From Komarekiella delphini-convector SJRDD-AB1 (GTDB lineage Bacteria > Cyanobacteriota > Cyanobacteriia > Cyanobacteriales > Nostocaceae): DNA of 64,000 nt. The notes under the pieces were generated by a model that was not told the DNA's origin, did not search any database, and was given only the letters and a program-made list of their open reading frames with translations. Shown here piece by piece: positions 28,303-38,887 of this stretch. The first letter of the stretch is position 1. Each line of letters opens with the position of its first letter. Location of the stretch: contig NZ_VJXY01000022.1 in assembly GCF_014831675.1 (NCBI RefSeq), forward strand, positions 1 through 64,000, read 5' to 3'. Both the position numbers and the translations under genes were made by a program.

Positions 28303-29502
28303 ATGGAACAAGTATTGACGCTGGTTTGCAAACTCAACCCCTCTAAAAAACAGGCAGAAGAAATCGACATGGTACTTGCAGCATTTGCTGATGCGTGTAA
28401 CCACACTAACCAAAAAATTAAACCTCAGATAACCAGTAAGACCACTATTCAGAATATGGTCTATAACGAGATTCGTGCTTTGTTTGGATTGAGTGCAAAT
28501 TTAGCTGTTCGTGCTTGCGCCAGGGTTGGAGCAAATCGCAAAACTGCCAAACTTAAAGACAAGCCAGTTAAAGAATTTAAACCAACATCGGCTGATTATG
28601 ATGCCAGGATTTTCTCATTCAGAGAGAAAGATTGGACTGTTAGCTTAACTTTAATGAATGGCAGGGAACATATCAAAATTGATGCTGGTAATTATCAAAG
28701 AGGTAAATTAAAAGGCAGAAAACCGACATCAGCACAATTATGTAAACATCGTGATGGCAACTACTACATCCACATTCAAATCAAAGACGAAGCCCCAGAA
28801 CCAATTAAGTCAAACAAAGTAATTGGTGTTGACTTCGGAAGGCGAGACATTGCTGTAACTAGCAGTGGTAATAAGTGGGATGGAAAACAAATCAACGATG
28901 TTAGAGACAAGTTTTCTTTAGTTCGGGTATCTCTCCAGAAAAAAGCTACGAAAGGCACAAGGTCTACTCGCCGCAGAGCAAGGCAGATTTTGCAACGGTT
29001 GTCGGGCAAGGAGAGAAGATTTCAGCAATGGCTAAACCACAACATTAGCAAGTCGATAATTCAGGACGCATTAAAAAATAATGCAGCAGTAGCAATTGAA
29101 GACTTAACAGGTATTCGTGAAAGAACTAATCAAAAACCAAGAAGCAAAACAGAACGTAGACGTTCTAACTCTTGGTCTTTTTATCAATTGCGATTTTTCT
29201 TGGAATACAAAGGCATCCAATTTGGAGTAGAAATAATTGCTGTTCCTCCGGCTTGGACAAGTCAAATGTGCTATCAATGCCTACATATTGGACTGCGTTC
29301 TGACAAACGTTTCAAATGTACCAATGAGACTTGTTCTTGGAGTGGTGACGCTGATTTTAATGGAGCAAACAATATTGCTGCTATTGGGGTGAACCTTGTA
29401 AACTTGCCCAGAGGCTCGAACTGTTTATGCTGTGAACTCAGTGTAGATAGTTCAGGGCTACTAAAAGCCCACATTGTACCCGCTTCGGGTCAGTGTGGGT
29501 AG
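28303..29502 (+). CDS. tnpB: TnpB RNA-guided nuclease of IS200/IS605-type element
   Basis: A 399-residue OrfB/TnpB. The RuvC-like nuclease residues look intact: Asp177 in GVDFGRRDIAV, Glu266 in AVAIEDLTGI, and Asp351 in GDADFNGANNIA. The zinc ribbon is present (CYQC ... CTNETC). TnpB proteins use an RNA made from the 3' end of their own element to cut DNA matching the guide next to a short motif. No tnpA transposase gene is nearby, so this copy is either a lone IS605-type unit moved in trans or a stranded remnant. A strong hairpin overlaps the end of the gene. Confidence 0.92.
   Translation: MEQVLTLVCKLNPSKKQAEEIDMVLAAFADACNHTNQKIKPQITSKTTIQNMVYNEIRALFGLSANLAVRACARVGANRKTAKLKDKPVKEFKPTSADYDARIFSFREKDWTVSLTLMNGREHIKIDAGNYQRGKLKGRKPTSAQLCKHRDGNYYIHIQIKDEAPEPIKSNKVIGVDFGRRDIAVTSSGNKWDGKQINDVRDKFSLVRVSLQKKATKGTRSTRRRARQILQRLSGKERRFQQWLNHNISKSIIQDALKNNAAVAIEDLTGIRERTNQKPRSKTERRRSNSWSFYQLRFFLEYKGIQFGVEIIAVPPAWTSQMCYQCLHIGLRSDKRFKCTNETCSWSGDADFNGANNIAAIGVNLVNLPRGSNCLCCELSVDSSGLLKAHIVPASGQCG
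29468..29499 (+). other. Hairpin at tnpB 3' end (possible guide-RNA scaffold)
   Basis: CCCACATTG pairs with CAGTGTGGG (one G-U pair) and inside it CCCG pairs with CGGG around CTT. It ends exactly at the tnpB stop codon. In IS200/IS605 elements the right-end hairpins form the scaffold of the TnpB guide RNA (reRNA/omega RNA), so this is a natural candidate; the guide would then start at the element's right boundary downstream. Confidence 0.45.
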
Positions 29503-29527
29503 TTTACTAGTCCTTTGTGCTTTAAAA

Positions 29528-29555
29528 ATACAAATGACCAATGACCAATGACAAA
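29528..29555. repeat. Short heptamer repeat
   Basis: ACAAATGACCAATGACCAATG, the same ACAAATG/CCAATGA repeat class as at 8.7 kb and 39.3 kb, in the spacer between tnpB and pyrB. Confidence 0.7.
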
Positions 29556-29659
29556 ACAATTTGATAGAAAACAGATGCTATCATTTCCTCTGCGTATGTA
29601 AATTAAAAAGCTATAGAAACGCGAGTAGTCGTATTTCCATAGCAGGATGATAGCTATTT

Positions 29660-30742
29660 ATGCCTACTACCACCTGGAATCGTCATCACGTTCTTTCTCT
29701 GGCTGACTTCACTACCGCTGAATACGATACTGTTTTGCAAACTGCTGCTTCTTTTCAAGAGGTATTATCACGGCGGACAAAGAAAGTGCCAACCTTGCAA
29801 GGACAGGTGGTGGCGAATTTATTTTTTGAATCGTCTACCCGGACTCGCAGCAGTTTTGAAATTGCTGCAAAACGCTTAAGTGCGGATACGTTAAACTTCG
29901 CCGCAGCAACTTCTTCGATGACAAAAGGAGAGACAATTCTCGACACAGCGAAGACTTATTTGGCGATGGGAACTGATATTATGGTGATTCGCCATCGAGA
30001 GGCAGGAGTACCAAATGCGATCGCAGCTGAAATGGATCGTCTAGGTGTACGAGTTAGTGTCCTCAATGCTGGTGATGGTCAACATGAGCATCCTTCCCAA
30101 GCGCTGCTAGATTTATTTACCATTTGTACTTTAATTGACCCAGCTAATCCGCGACTGGAACTTTTAAAAGGTAAAAAAATTGCCATTGTTGGCGATATTC
30201 TACATTCTCGCGTCGCACGGTCAAATATTTGGAGCCTAATTGCCAGTGGTGCTCAAGTACATCTCGCCGCGCCACCTACTCTCTTACCCAAGTTATTTGC
30301 TGAGTATTTCTCTGAGGAGCCACGAGCCAGGAGTCAAGAGTTATTGGCTATTTCTCCCTCATCTCCCCCTGCTCCCCCTGCTTCCCCTGCTCCCTCATCT
30401 TCCTCATCTCCCACTCCCCAACTATTTCTACATTGGCAATTAGAACCAGCTTTGCAGGATGCTGATTTTGTTATGACTTTGCGTCTGCAAAAGGAACGTA
30501 TGACTGCTCATTTACTGCCAAGTTTGCGAGAATATCATCAGTTGTTTGGCATTACCCGCACAAAATTGCAATTGTGCAAGCCTAACGTTAAAGTTTTACA
30601 TCCAGGCCCAGTTAACCGTGGTGTGGAAATTAGCTCTGATTTGATGGATGACCCAGAATTTAGTCTTATTCAATCACAAGTTACTAGCGGTGTTGCTGTT
30701 CGCATGGCATTGCTGTATTTGTTAGGTAGCGGCAAGGCTTAA
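29660..30742 (+). CDS. pyrB: Aspartate carbamoyltransferase with internal repeat insertion
   Basis: A 360-residue catalytic subunit of the second step of pyrimidine synthesis, joining carbamoyl phosphate and aspartate. All key motifs are present: [10 protein letters not shown] (carbamoyl phosphate loop), [38 protein letters not shown] and LHPGPVNRG. Between FAEYFSE and LFLHWQLEP there is an extra stretch of about 37 residues (218-254) rich in Pro and Ser, encoded by CTCCCCCTGC-type repeat DNA not expected in this family. The frame is preserved, so the enzyme is probably still made. It faces ftsH, with only 79 bases between the stops. Confidence 0.95.
   Translation: MPTTTWNRHHVLSLADFTTAEYDTVLQTAASFQEVLSRRTKKVPTLQGQVVANLFFESSTRTRSSFEIAAKRLSADTLNFAAATSSMTKGETILDTAKTYLAMGTDIMVIRHREAGVPNAIAAEMDRLGVRVSVLNAGDGQHEHPSQALLDLFTICTLIDPANPRLELLKGKKIAIVGDILHSRVARSNIWSLIASGAQVHLAAPPTLLPKLFAEYFSEEPRARSQELLAISPSSPPAPPASPAPSSSSSPTPQLFLHWQLEPALQDADFVMTLRLQKERMTAHLLPSLREYHQLFGITRTKLQLCKPNVKVLHPGPVNRGVEISSDLMDDPEFSLIQSQVTSGVAVRMALLYLLGSGKA
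30311..30424. repeat. In-frame low-complexity insertion inside pyrB
   Basis: GAGCCACGAGCCAGGAGTC is followed by CTCCCCCTGCTCCCCCTGC, TTCCCCTGCTCCC and TCATCTTCCTCATCTCC. This is typical of Nostoc intergenic filler, compare 11875-12030 and 17330-17396. It is a multiple of three and contains no stop in the pyrB frame. Confidence 0.75.
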
Positions 30743-30821
30743 TAGTTGCAAAAAAATAGGGCAACTCTGGAAAATTCCAGAATTACCCCAAATCTAGATT
30801 TTAAATTTCAACCAAAAACGA

Positions 30822-32663
30822 TTAGGCAAAGGCGGCGGTTGTTACATCATTATTTGCCAGAATTTCTTGCAATTCTTCGGCATCTACTGTTTCTTTATCA
30901 ACTAGCATTTGCGCTAGCTGATCTAGAATGTGACGGTTGCCCATTAACACTTCTTTAGCACGTGTATAGGCAACATCCACAAGTTTGCGGACTTCTTCAT
31001 CAATGGCAGCAGCGGTTTCTTCAGAGAAATCGCGCTCGGACATGATATCCCGACCTAGGAACATGTTACCTTGCTGACGACCAAGGGCGACTGGGCCTAA
31101 GCGATCGCTCATCCCAAATCGGGTAATCATCTGACGAGCAACCCGCGCTACCTGTTGTAAGTCGTTAGAAGCACCTGTAGTAACTTCTTCTTCCCCAAAG
31201 ATTAATTCTTCGGCGATACGACCACCCAAAGCCACCGCCATCTGATTTTCTAGATAAGCACGGCTGTACAAACCAGTGTCCATCCGGTCTTCACTGGGGG
31301 TAAACCAAGTTAAACCACCTGCGCGACCGCGAGGAATGATGCTAATTTTTTGTACTGGGTCATAGTCGGGCATTAAAGCACCAACTAAGGCGTGACCAGC
31401 TTCGTGATATGCCACCAAGGTTTTGCGCTTTTCGCTCATTACCCGGTCTTTTTTCTCTGGGCCAGCTAATACGCGGTCAATGGCATCGTTGATTTCGTCC
31501 ATCGAAATTTCGGTCAAATTCCGACGCGCTGCCAAAATTGCGGCTTCATTTAGCAGATTGGATAAATCTGCGCCGGTAAATCCAGGAGTACGACGGGCAA
31601 TTTTATCCAAGTCTACGTCTTTCGCCAAGGTCTTGCCACGGGCATGTACCTTCAAGATTTCGCTGCGTCCGGCGTAGTCGGGACGGTCTACTACAACTTG
31701 GCGGTCAAAGCGGCCTGGACGCAACAGTGCTGCATCTAGAACATCGGGACGGTTGGTGGCGGCAATAATAATGATGCCGGTGTTGCCTTCAAATCCGTCC
31801 ATTTCAGTGAGTAACTGGTTGAGGGTTTGTTCCCGCTCATCGTTACCACCGCCTAAACCTGCACCCCGCTGACGACCTACGGCGTCAATTTCATCGATGA
31901 AGACGATACAGGGGGCGTTGGTTTTAGCTTGTTCAAATAAATCGCGGACGCGGGATGCACCCACACCTACGAACATTTCTACAAATTCCGAACCAGAGAT
32001 GGAGAAGAAGGGTACACCGGCTTCGCCTGCTACAGCACGAGCTAGGAGGGTTTTACCTGTACCGGGAGGGCCGACTAGCAGCACACCTTTAGGAATTTTT
32101 GCACCAACTGCGGTAAAGCGATCGGCGTTTTTCAGAAAGTCTACGACTTCGTTTAATTCCAGTTTGGCTTGGTCAATACCAGCAACATCGCCAAATGTCA
32201 CCTGAGTTTGTGGCTCCATTTGCACTCTGGCTTTGGACTTACCAAAGTTCATAGCTTGGCTACCTGGGCCGTTTTGGGCACGGCGTAGCAAGAAGAATAA
32301 GCCAACCAAAAGCAATACTGGGAAAAATAAGCTGCTGAGTGCCTTAAACCAAAATCCTTCATCGGTTTGAGGCAAAACATTAATATCAATGCCTTTGGCA
32401 GTAAGAGTATTGATTAGGTCTGGGTCATTGACCAATGTTACCAGCTTTTTATTCGGGTCATACTTGGGTGTCACAAGAGCTGTAGAACGGTCTGCACTCA
32501 GACTAACTTTTTCTACTCTGCCTTTCTCAACTTCTTGAATAAACTGACTGTAACGCCATGTCTCTCTGCTTTGAGGCTGCTTGTCAAAAAATGCTGTTCC
32601 TAGCGCAATGACAACTATAAATAGCAGCGCGTACAGCCCTGCATTTCTCCATCGTTTATTCAC
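30822..32663 (-). CDS. ftsH: FtsH thylakoid AAA+ zinc metalloprotease
   Basis: A 613-residue membrane protease that removes damaged photosystem II and other membrane proteins. Two N-terminal membrane helices (about 9-27 and 108-126) flank a small lumenal domain. The AAA+ module has [19 protein letters not shown] and the SRH segment [20 protein letters not shown]. The zinc site is HEAGH at about residue 420. The start [14 protein letters not shown] and the overall sequence resemble the FtsH1/FtsH3 group of Synechocystis more than FtsH2. Convergent with pyrB. A repeat-like GC block precedes it at about 32700. Confidence 0.95.
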   Translation of the reverse strand: MNKRWRNAGLYALLFIVVIALGTAFFDKQPQSRETWRYSQFIQEVEKGRVEKVSLSADRSTALVTPKYDPNKKLVTLVNDPDLINTLTAKGIDINVLPQTDEGFWFKALSSLFFPVLLLVGLFFLLRRAQNGPGSQAMNFGKSKARVQMEPQTQVTFGDVAGIDQAKLELNEVVDFLKNADRFTAVGAKIPKGVLLVGPPGTGKTLLARAVAGEAGVPFFSISGSEFVEMFVGVGASRVRDLFEQAKTNAPCIVFIDEIDAVGRQRGAGLGGGNDEREQTLNQLLTEMDGFEGNTGIIIIAATNRPDVLDAALLRPGRFDRQVVVDRPDYAGRSEILKVHARGKTLAKDVDLDKIARRTPGFTGADLSNLLNEAAILAARRNLTEISMDEINDAIDRVLAGPEKKDRVMSEKRKTLVAYHEAGHALVGALMPDYDPVQKISIIPRGRAGGLTWFTPSEDRMDTGLYSRAYLENQMAVALGGRIAEELIFGEEEVTTGASNDLQQVARVARQMITRFGMSDRLGPVALGRQQGNMFLGRDIMSERDFSEETAAAIDEEVRKLVDVAYTRAKEVLMGNRHILDQLAQMLVDKETVDAEELQEILANNDVTTAAFA

Positions 32664-32699
32664 CGAGGTCTATCCTCCTGTATTTTTTGTGCGTTTCGC

Positions 32700-32742
32700 T
32701 TTCAGCGGGGCTACGCGCCATCGCGTAGTGTCTCTGATAGGA
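32700..32742. repeat. Short GC-rich palindromic repeat upstream of ftsH
   Basis: GCGGGGCTACGCG then CATCGCGTAGTGTCTCT. TACGCG/CGCGTA words pair, and the element belongs to the CGCGTAG(C/T)GTCTC repeat class also seen at 38451 and 45378. Confidence 0.6.
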
Positions 32743-32800
32743 GAGTGCATTATTAAAATTATGTTAACTTATCTTAACCTATAACATAATGGCATTCCTA

Positions 32801-33592
32801 TCATGCTAAAAATGATCTCCTGACCTGTTTAAAACTAGGATGGTAAGGATTATATTGTAACGAGCCTGCGGGTTGATGAACGGTATGAATGGGGATAATT
32901 TCCACCACACTATTAGTGTAGGCGATCGCTTCAAATCCCTTGACCAAATCCGCTGTCCATACTTCTTGTTGCACTGCTTGCTGGTGCTTTTGCAGCCAAT
33001 TTACAAGTTGCGATCGCGCAACTCCTGGTAAAATTCCCGCAGATAATGGCGGCGTCCACCAATTACCATCTCGCCACCCCCAGAGATTACCTGTACTAGT
33101 TTCCAGCCAATTCCCTGCTGTGTCTACTAAAATCGCTTCTTGGACATCTGAGGATTGGACGCTAATTTTTGCTAACCAAGCACTCAAGTAATTTCCGGTT
33201 TTATGAGAAGGAAGGCTGCGATTAAATTCTGGCTGAGCAACGGCGCAAGACACACCATTTCTCTGCTTTTGTGTCAAATCATCTGGTAAAAATCTGCCAA
33301 TTATCCACTCCCGTCCATCAGGAAAGATAGTGATTCTGAGAACAGGGAAATGTGCCAGGATAATTTCTGCGCCTTGACGCACAAACTTCCAGTCTGGATG
33401 CTGCCAACCAAAAGATTGTAATGAAAAGAGTAGGCGATCGCAATGTGCCTGCCAGTTGGTTAAATTATCATCTAACGAGTTACCATAAACCCGCAGCGTT
33501 GTAAAAACTGTTGCTCCATAGAGTAATCCAGGCTCGTTAATATCTAATTCCAGAGTTTGGGATTGGATTAATTTGCCATTATACCAAAAAAT
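32801..33592 (-). CDS. Class IV aminotransferase (PabC-like), non-canonical start
   Basis: A PLP enzyme of fold type IV, probably aminodeoxychorismate lyase (folate pathway) or a D-amino-acid/branched-chain aminotransferase relative. From 33592 the frame reads FWYNGKLIQSQTLELDINEP, then GLLYGATVFTTLRVYG, the expected family N-terminus, and continues without a stop through SHKTGNYLSAW, TSTGNLWGW and GILPGVARSQL. There is no ATG, GTG or TTG before residue 71 in this frame; the codon at the normal start position is ATT, eight bases after GAGG. A 263-residue product starting at this ATT is proposed. An alternative is a lost T in the six-T run, which would put the ATG at 33597 in frame. Confidence 0.75.
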   Translation of the reverse strand: MFWYNGKLIQSQTLELDINEPGLLYGATVFTTLRVYGNSLDDNLTNWQAHCDRLLFSLQSFGWQHPDWKFVRQGAEIILAHFPVLRITIFPDGREWIIGRFLPDDLTQKQRNGVSCAVAQPEFNRSLPSHKTGNYLSAWLAKISVQSSDVQEAILVDTAGNWLETSTGNLWGWRDGNWWTPPLSAGILPGVARSQLVNWLQKHQQAVQQEVWTADLVKGFEAIAYTNSVVEIIPIHTVHQPAGSLQYNPYHPSFKQVRRSFLA

Positions 33593-33678
33593 AACATTAA
33601 CCTCAATGAGAAAATGGGTAAAAAATAAAACAAGTTGAATAACTCCTGTCTCCTGTCTTCTGACTCCTGACTAACTTA

Positions 33679-34464
33679 TCAATCTTTAGGGGGAAATATA
33701 ATTTTTTGAGTGCTTTCAGGAGTTGTAATTACCTTACCTCCCAATGCCTCAATTTCACTCATTGCTCGTTTTCGTGTTCTCTCATCAACCTGATTATTAA
33801 AAACCATCGCCCAGCTAGAAATTTGAGCATATTTACTGTTAGGATTTCGCTGTAAAAATTCAGCAGTTCTCTGAGAATTAGTAGCGATTAATTGACTCTC
33901 TGCATCTGAGAAGTTACTAGCCCAGTTTGCCGCTGTTGCAAAAGATTGCTGAGCAGCTTGAGCATTTCCTAAAAATAATAATTCATCAACTGCTTTATAA
34001 CGCCACACATAGTAAGACCTTTCGGGAACCCAAGGAGATAGTGATTTTAAACCTTTTTCTGTTAATGCGATCGCTCTTTCTGGCATACCAGCGTACATTG
34101 AAGTACTCATCGAAAGACTGAGATAAGATTTCAAAAATCGTGGATCTCGCTCTAAAATTACTTCAAAATATTCTGGACTAAGACTGTAACCCGTTTGAGC
34201 ACGAACGTCATCATCACCGAAATATTGCAAAAAATTGAGATATACCCAATTACTAATTAAATTATCATAACCAAAACTGGGTATTTTCTTGAGTAAATTG
34301 AGTTGCAGTTTTTCTGATTGAATATCTTTTTCTAGAGTTTCTAAAGATGCCACTTGTGTGTTAATTAGCAATTTTTGCAATTGAGGGAATTGAATCAAAC
34401 CAACTCCTATGAAACACAAACAGATTACAAAAGGTGTGGCAATAGCTTTACTAAATAACAACAT
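33679..34464 (-). CDS. Membrane-anchored helical-repeat protein, unknown function
   Basis: About 261 residues from the ATG at 34464 (the frame is open to 34557). One membrane helix near the N-terminus (FSKAIATPFVICLCFIGVGL) is followed by a helical, TPR-like region: YFEVILERDPRFLKSYLSLS, then GMPERAIALTEKGLKSL and WRYKAVDELLFLGNAQAA. It probably faces the periplasm or lumen. I do not recognise the family. Its downstream neighbour on the same strand is the aminotransferase gene, but 86 bases apart with no clear link. Confidence 0.7.
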   Translation of the reverse strand: MLLFSKAIATPFVICLCFIGVGLIQFPQLQKLLINTQVASLETLEKDIQSEKLQLNLLKKIPSFGYDNLISNWVYLNFLQYFGDDDVRAQTGYSLSPEYFEVILERDPRFLKSYLSLSMSTSMYAGMPERAIALTEKGLKSLSPWVPERSYYVWRYKAVDELLFLGNAQAAQQSFATAANWASNFSDAESQLIATNSQRTAEFLQRNPNSKYAQISSWAMVFNNQVDERTRKRAMSEIEALGGKVITTPESTQKIIFPPKD

Positions 34465-34648
34465 ATTTTTTGTCTTTACCAGTACAGTCACATCATTGTA
34501 ATCTGTTACGCTTTTAAATTGCGAAAGTTTGCGGTGTCCAGATTCCCGACTTCTCAAATAAGTCGGGAATCTCTATAAAATTTTGTAAAAAACTTGTACC
34601 CTTTCCTTCTATGATCGGTTAATTGCCTACTATAAAAGAATTTAACAA

Positions 34649-35848
<1,200 letters not shown>

Positions 35849-36094
35849 CTACCAACTCTGCTCTTTATAGTAATGCCTTAATAGATATTAGGTGTATGAT
35901 AAATTTTGCAACACTTCGTGGTATTTTGTCTGGACAATAACCGCTATAACGATAGTCTTGCTTTGTTAAAATCACATTCTCTAGTTAGATTGATTAAAGG
36001 CGGCAATAGCTGTTTTGGCAACGACGTTGACATGGTGTCAGCAGCAACCCCCAGATATGTCCACCTCTCGATTAATACATTATTGTTACAGCTT

Positions 36095-37378
36095 ATGAAC
36101 CCTGCCCTAACTCAAATTGGCGCTCAAATGTCCAACCTGACTGGTGTAAGAGCGATTATGAAGGACATTATCGAAACATTACGATCTGGTGCGGGGCAGC
36201 AGTTTATTAATTTGAGTGCTGGCAATCCATTGATTTTGCCAGAGGTGGAGCAGTTGTGGCGAGATTGTACTGCACAACTTTTGGCTAGCCCAGATTATGG
36301 TGAGGTGGTTTGTCGCTACGGTTCAAGTCAAGGCTATGCACCTTTAATTGAAGCGATCGCTAATGATTTTAACAAACGCTACGGGTTAAATTTAGGCGAA
36401 CGCAATATCCTAATCACTCCCGGTAGTCAAACCCTCTACTTCTACGCTGCTAATGTATTCGGTGGCTACACCACCAGCGGCAAGTTAAAAAAAATCGTTT
36501 TGCCCCTCAGTCCTGACTATACAGGTTATGGCGGTATTTGCTTAGTTCCAGAAGCTTTAATCGCCTACAAACCAACTCTAGATATTGATGCAGCTGCTCA
36601 CCGATTTAAATATCGTCCCGACTTCAGTCAACTTTCGATTACAGAAAACACGGGTTGCGTCCTCTTCTCTCGTCCTTGTAACCCTACTGGTAACGTTCTC
36701 AGCGATGATGAGGTGAAAAAGATTGCCGCCTTGGCTGCGCCTTACAATCTGCCAGTGTTGATTGACTCGGCTTACGCGCCTCCCTTCCCAGCATTGAATT
36801 TTACCGAAATGACACCAGTGTTTGGCGATAATATCCTGCACTGCATGAGTTTATCCAAAGCTGGATTACCAGGAGAAAGAGTTGGGATTGCTATTGGTGA
36901 TCAAAAGTGGATTGAGGCGCTGGAGTGTTTCCAAGCAAATGCAAGTCTGCATTCTTCGCGTTATGGACAAGCGATCGCGGCTATTGCAATCAACTCTGGT
37001 GCTTTAGTAGAAATATCTCAAACAGTCATCCGTCCCTTCTACCAAAATAAGTTTACCGTTTTAGAAACTAGTTTAGAACAAGCAATGCCCAAAAATTTAC
37101 CTTGGTTTCTCCATCGCGGAGAAGGGGCAATTTTTGCTTGGTTATGGTTAGAAGATTTACCCATCACCGACTGGGAATTTTACCAGCGACTCAAGCAAGT
37201 GGGTGTAATTATTGTACCTGGTAGTACCTTCTTCCCCGGTTTAGAGGAAGAGTGGCTGCACAAGCACCAATGTTTCCGCATCAGCCTTACTGGTAGCGAT
37301 GAAGAGATTGTCACTGGTATGCAACGTTTAGCCAAAGTAGCAGAGGAAGCGTATCAGCGTACGGCTGTGAGTGCTTGA
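36095..37378 (+). CDS. avtA: Valine-pyruvate aminotransferase (AvtA-like)
   Basis: A 427-residue PLP enzyme of fold type I, similar along its length to E. coli AvtA, which exchanges the amino group between valine or alanine and pyruvate. Landmarks are AGNPLILPEVE, YGSSQGYAPLIEAIA, TPGSQTLYFYAANVF, SRPCNPTGNVLSDDE, the PLP-lysine in CMSLSKAGLPGERVG and PGSTFFPG near the end. The open frame extends upstream to 35906 but that part has no family similarity, so the ATG at 36095 is chosen. It is divergent from the frmA gene. Confidence 0.9.
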   Translation: MNPALTQIGAQMSNLTGVRAIMKDIIETLRSGAGQQFINLSAGNPLILPEVEQLWRDCTAQLLASPDYGEVVCRYGSSQGYAPLIEAIANDFNKRYGLNLGERNILITPGSQTLYFYAANVFGGYTTSGKLKKIVLPLSPDYTGYGGICLVPEALIAYKPTLDIDAAAHRFKYRPDFSQLSITENTGCVLFSRPCNPTGNVLSDDEVKKIAALAAPYNLPVLIDSAYAPPFPALNFTEMTPVFGDNILHCMSLSKAGLPGERVGIAIGDQKWIEALECFQANASLHSSRYGQAIAAIAINSGALVEISQTVIRPFYQNKFTVLETSLEQAMPKNLPWFLHRGEGAIFAWLWLEDLPITDWEFYQRLKQVGVIIVPGSTFFPGLEEEWLHKHQCFRISLTGSDEEIVTGMQRLAKVAEEAYQRTAVSA

Positions 37379-38051
37379 TTAGGGACTTCCAAGGAATAAA
37401 TCACTCAACAAAAACCAAGAGTCCAAATTTAAATAATAATTATTATTATGAGGAGGGAAGAGGGGTTGCCGGCAACCCCCTCTTCCCCCCTCAAGTATCA
37501 ATGAAAAACTTTGCACTCTTTAGCAAATTTCAGGTGCATAATCATAATTAGTATTGATGATTTTAGTAGCCTTAAATTTTTAGGAATCTTGGAGCCAATA
37601 TTGACAACGAGCTTTGGCATCAAGACTTAAACGTAAAATGCTCTTGTCATCCAAAGCCGATTGATTTGGAATTTATTCCTTTTCAGACTCCATAGTAGTT
37701 TCGTTATCTCTTTTCAAAACTTTATCTTGATCATTAGCCATAGATAGCCCTTTATCCGTAAATTTTGTCAGGATACATATTTTCAAAATAGGCAATAGCA
37801 GCTTCGCACTTAATTAGCGATCGCTGATTTTATTCCTCTTTTTTACTGGGACGATACGTTACCTTTTTTAGACGAGTTGCTCAACATTTTAATTAACCGT
37901 TTAATTTGCCCAACTCGCTTACGTTGGTCGTAACGGTGCTTGGGTTTTACCAAACCAGCGATCGCGAAAGGGCAAAACACCTAATACTTGGGCATCCGTT
38001 GCACCAACATCTTGCAAGTTGATAAAGTAAAACAGATGTGGAGGTAAGATT
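37379..38051. other. Gene-poor spacer, possible gene remnants
   Basis: No intact gene is visible. Short minus-strand pieces such as KCEAAIAYFENMYPDKIYG (about 37745-37810) look protein-like but are closed by stops and match no family I can name. A long palindrome is listed separately. HIP1 sites occur at about 37817 and 37960. Confidence 0.5.
37450..37492. repeat. Long near-perfect palindrome
   Basis: GGGAAGAGGGGTTGCC (37455-37470) pairs with GGCAACCCCCTCTTCCC (37471-37487) with one extra C and virtually no loop, and outer GAGG/CCTC extend it. It could form a cruciform or a transcript hairpin after avtA. There is no T tail, so ordinary termination is uncertain. Confidence 0.7.
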
Positions 38052-38687
38052 ATGACCCAAGCCTTCCCCAAATTACTCACCTTCAATGAATTTATCGAAT
38101 GGTATCCCAACAATGATAAACGCTATGAATTGCACAGGGGAGTAATTGTTGAAATCTTCGCTCCAACCGGAGCGCATGAAAAAGTTGTAGGATTTATAGC
38201 TCGTAAGCTAACTGTCGAGTTTGATCGCCTGAACCTTCCCTACACTATACCCAAAACCGCATTAGTCAAAACTCCTTCTGCCGAATCCACTTATTCGCCT
38301 GATGTGTTGCTGCTAAATCTTGATAATCTCGACGATGAATTGCTTTTTCAAAAACAGTCAACAGTAAGCCAAGCAGCATCGGTTCCAATAGTTATTGAAG
38401 TTGTTTCAACTAACTGGCGAGATGATTACTACAATAAACTTAGGGATTATGTTCGCGTAGCGTCTCGAAGAGAAGAAATGGGTATTCCTGAATATTGGAT
38501 TGCCAATTATGCTGCGTTGGGTGCAAGAAAGTTCATCGGCAACCCCAAACAATCCACTATTTTTGTATGCGAATTAGTTGATGGGGAATATCAAATGACA
38601 CCGTTTCAAGGCAACACCGCGATTTCATCACCTACCTTTCCCCAATTAAATTTAACCGCACAACAGATTTTTGATGCAGCTAACTAA
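38052..38687 (+). CDS. Uma2-family endonuclease (DUF820) with repeat insertion
   Basis: A 211-residue Uma2/DUF820 protein, a cyanobacteria-expanded family with a PD-(D/E)XK nuclease-like fold. The start LLTFNEFIEWYPNNDKRYEL, the TYSPDVLLLN segment carrying the catalytic aspartate, VIEVVSTNWRDDYYNKLRDY and the late GIPEYWIAN are typical. Between LRDY and EEMGIPEYW there are eight extra residues, VRVASRRE, encoded by a repeat word found elsewhere in the window. The biological role of the family is not settled. GGAGG lies about six bases before the ATG. Confidence 0.88.
   Translation: MTQAFPKLLTFNEFIEWYPNNDKRYELHRGVIVEIFAPTGAHEKVVGFIARKLTVEFDRLNLPYTIPKTALVKTPSAESTYSPDVLLLNLDNLDDELLFQKQSTVSQAASVPIVIEVVSTNWRDDYYNKLRDYVRVASRREEMGIPEYWIANYAALGARKFIGNPKQSTIFVCELVDGEYQMTPFQGNTAISSPTFPQLNLTAQQIFDAAN
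38451..38474. repeat. 24-bp repeat inserted in frame in the Uma2 gene
   Basis: GTTCGCGTAGCGTCTCGAAG then AGAA. The core GTTCGCGTAGCGTCT is repeated at 45376-45392 in non-coding DNA. It adds eight codons and creates no stop. Confidence 0.75.
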
Positions 38688-38845
38688 CCCACATCCTGCC
38701 ATAATTCATTATTAATCTGCACCAAAATCTCTGAGAACTTCCTGAAAAAATTGAAACTAGTTCAAGATCCGTTATTTAGCTATTTTTGGTTTGTAATAAT
38801 CAGCATTGCACCCAACTGAGAACCGCTATAATGACCTTGACTCTT

Positions 38846-38872
38846 GTAGACGCGATTAATCGCGTCTCTACT
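38846..38872. repeat. Palindromic repeat
   Basis: GTAGACGCGATTAATCGCGT followed by CTCTAC, a perfect inverted repeat around ATTAAT, just before rimM. It is one of the GAGACG-type palindromes scattered in the window. Confidence 0.8.
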
Positions 38873-38887
38873 CTTGACCCTTGACAA

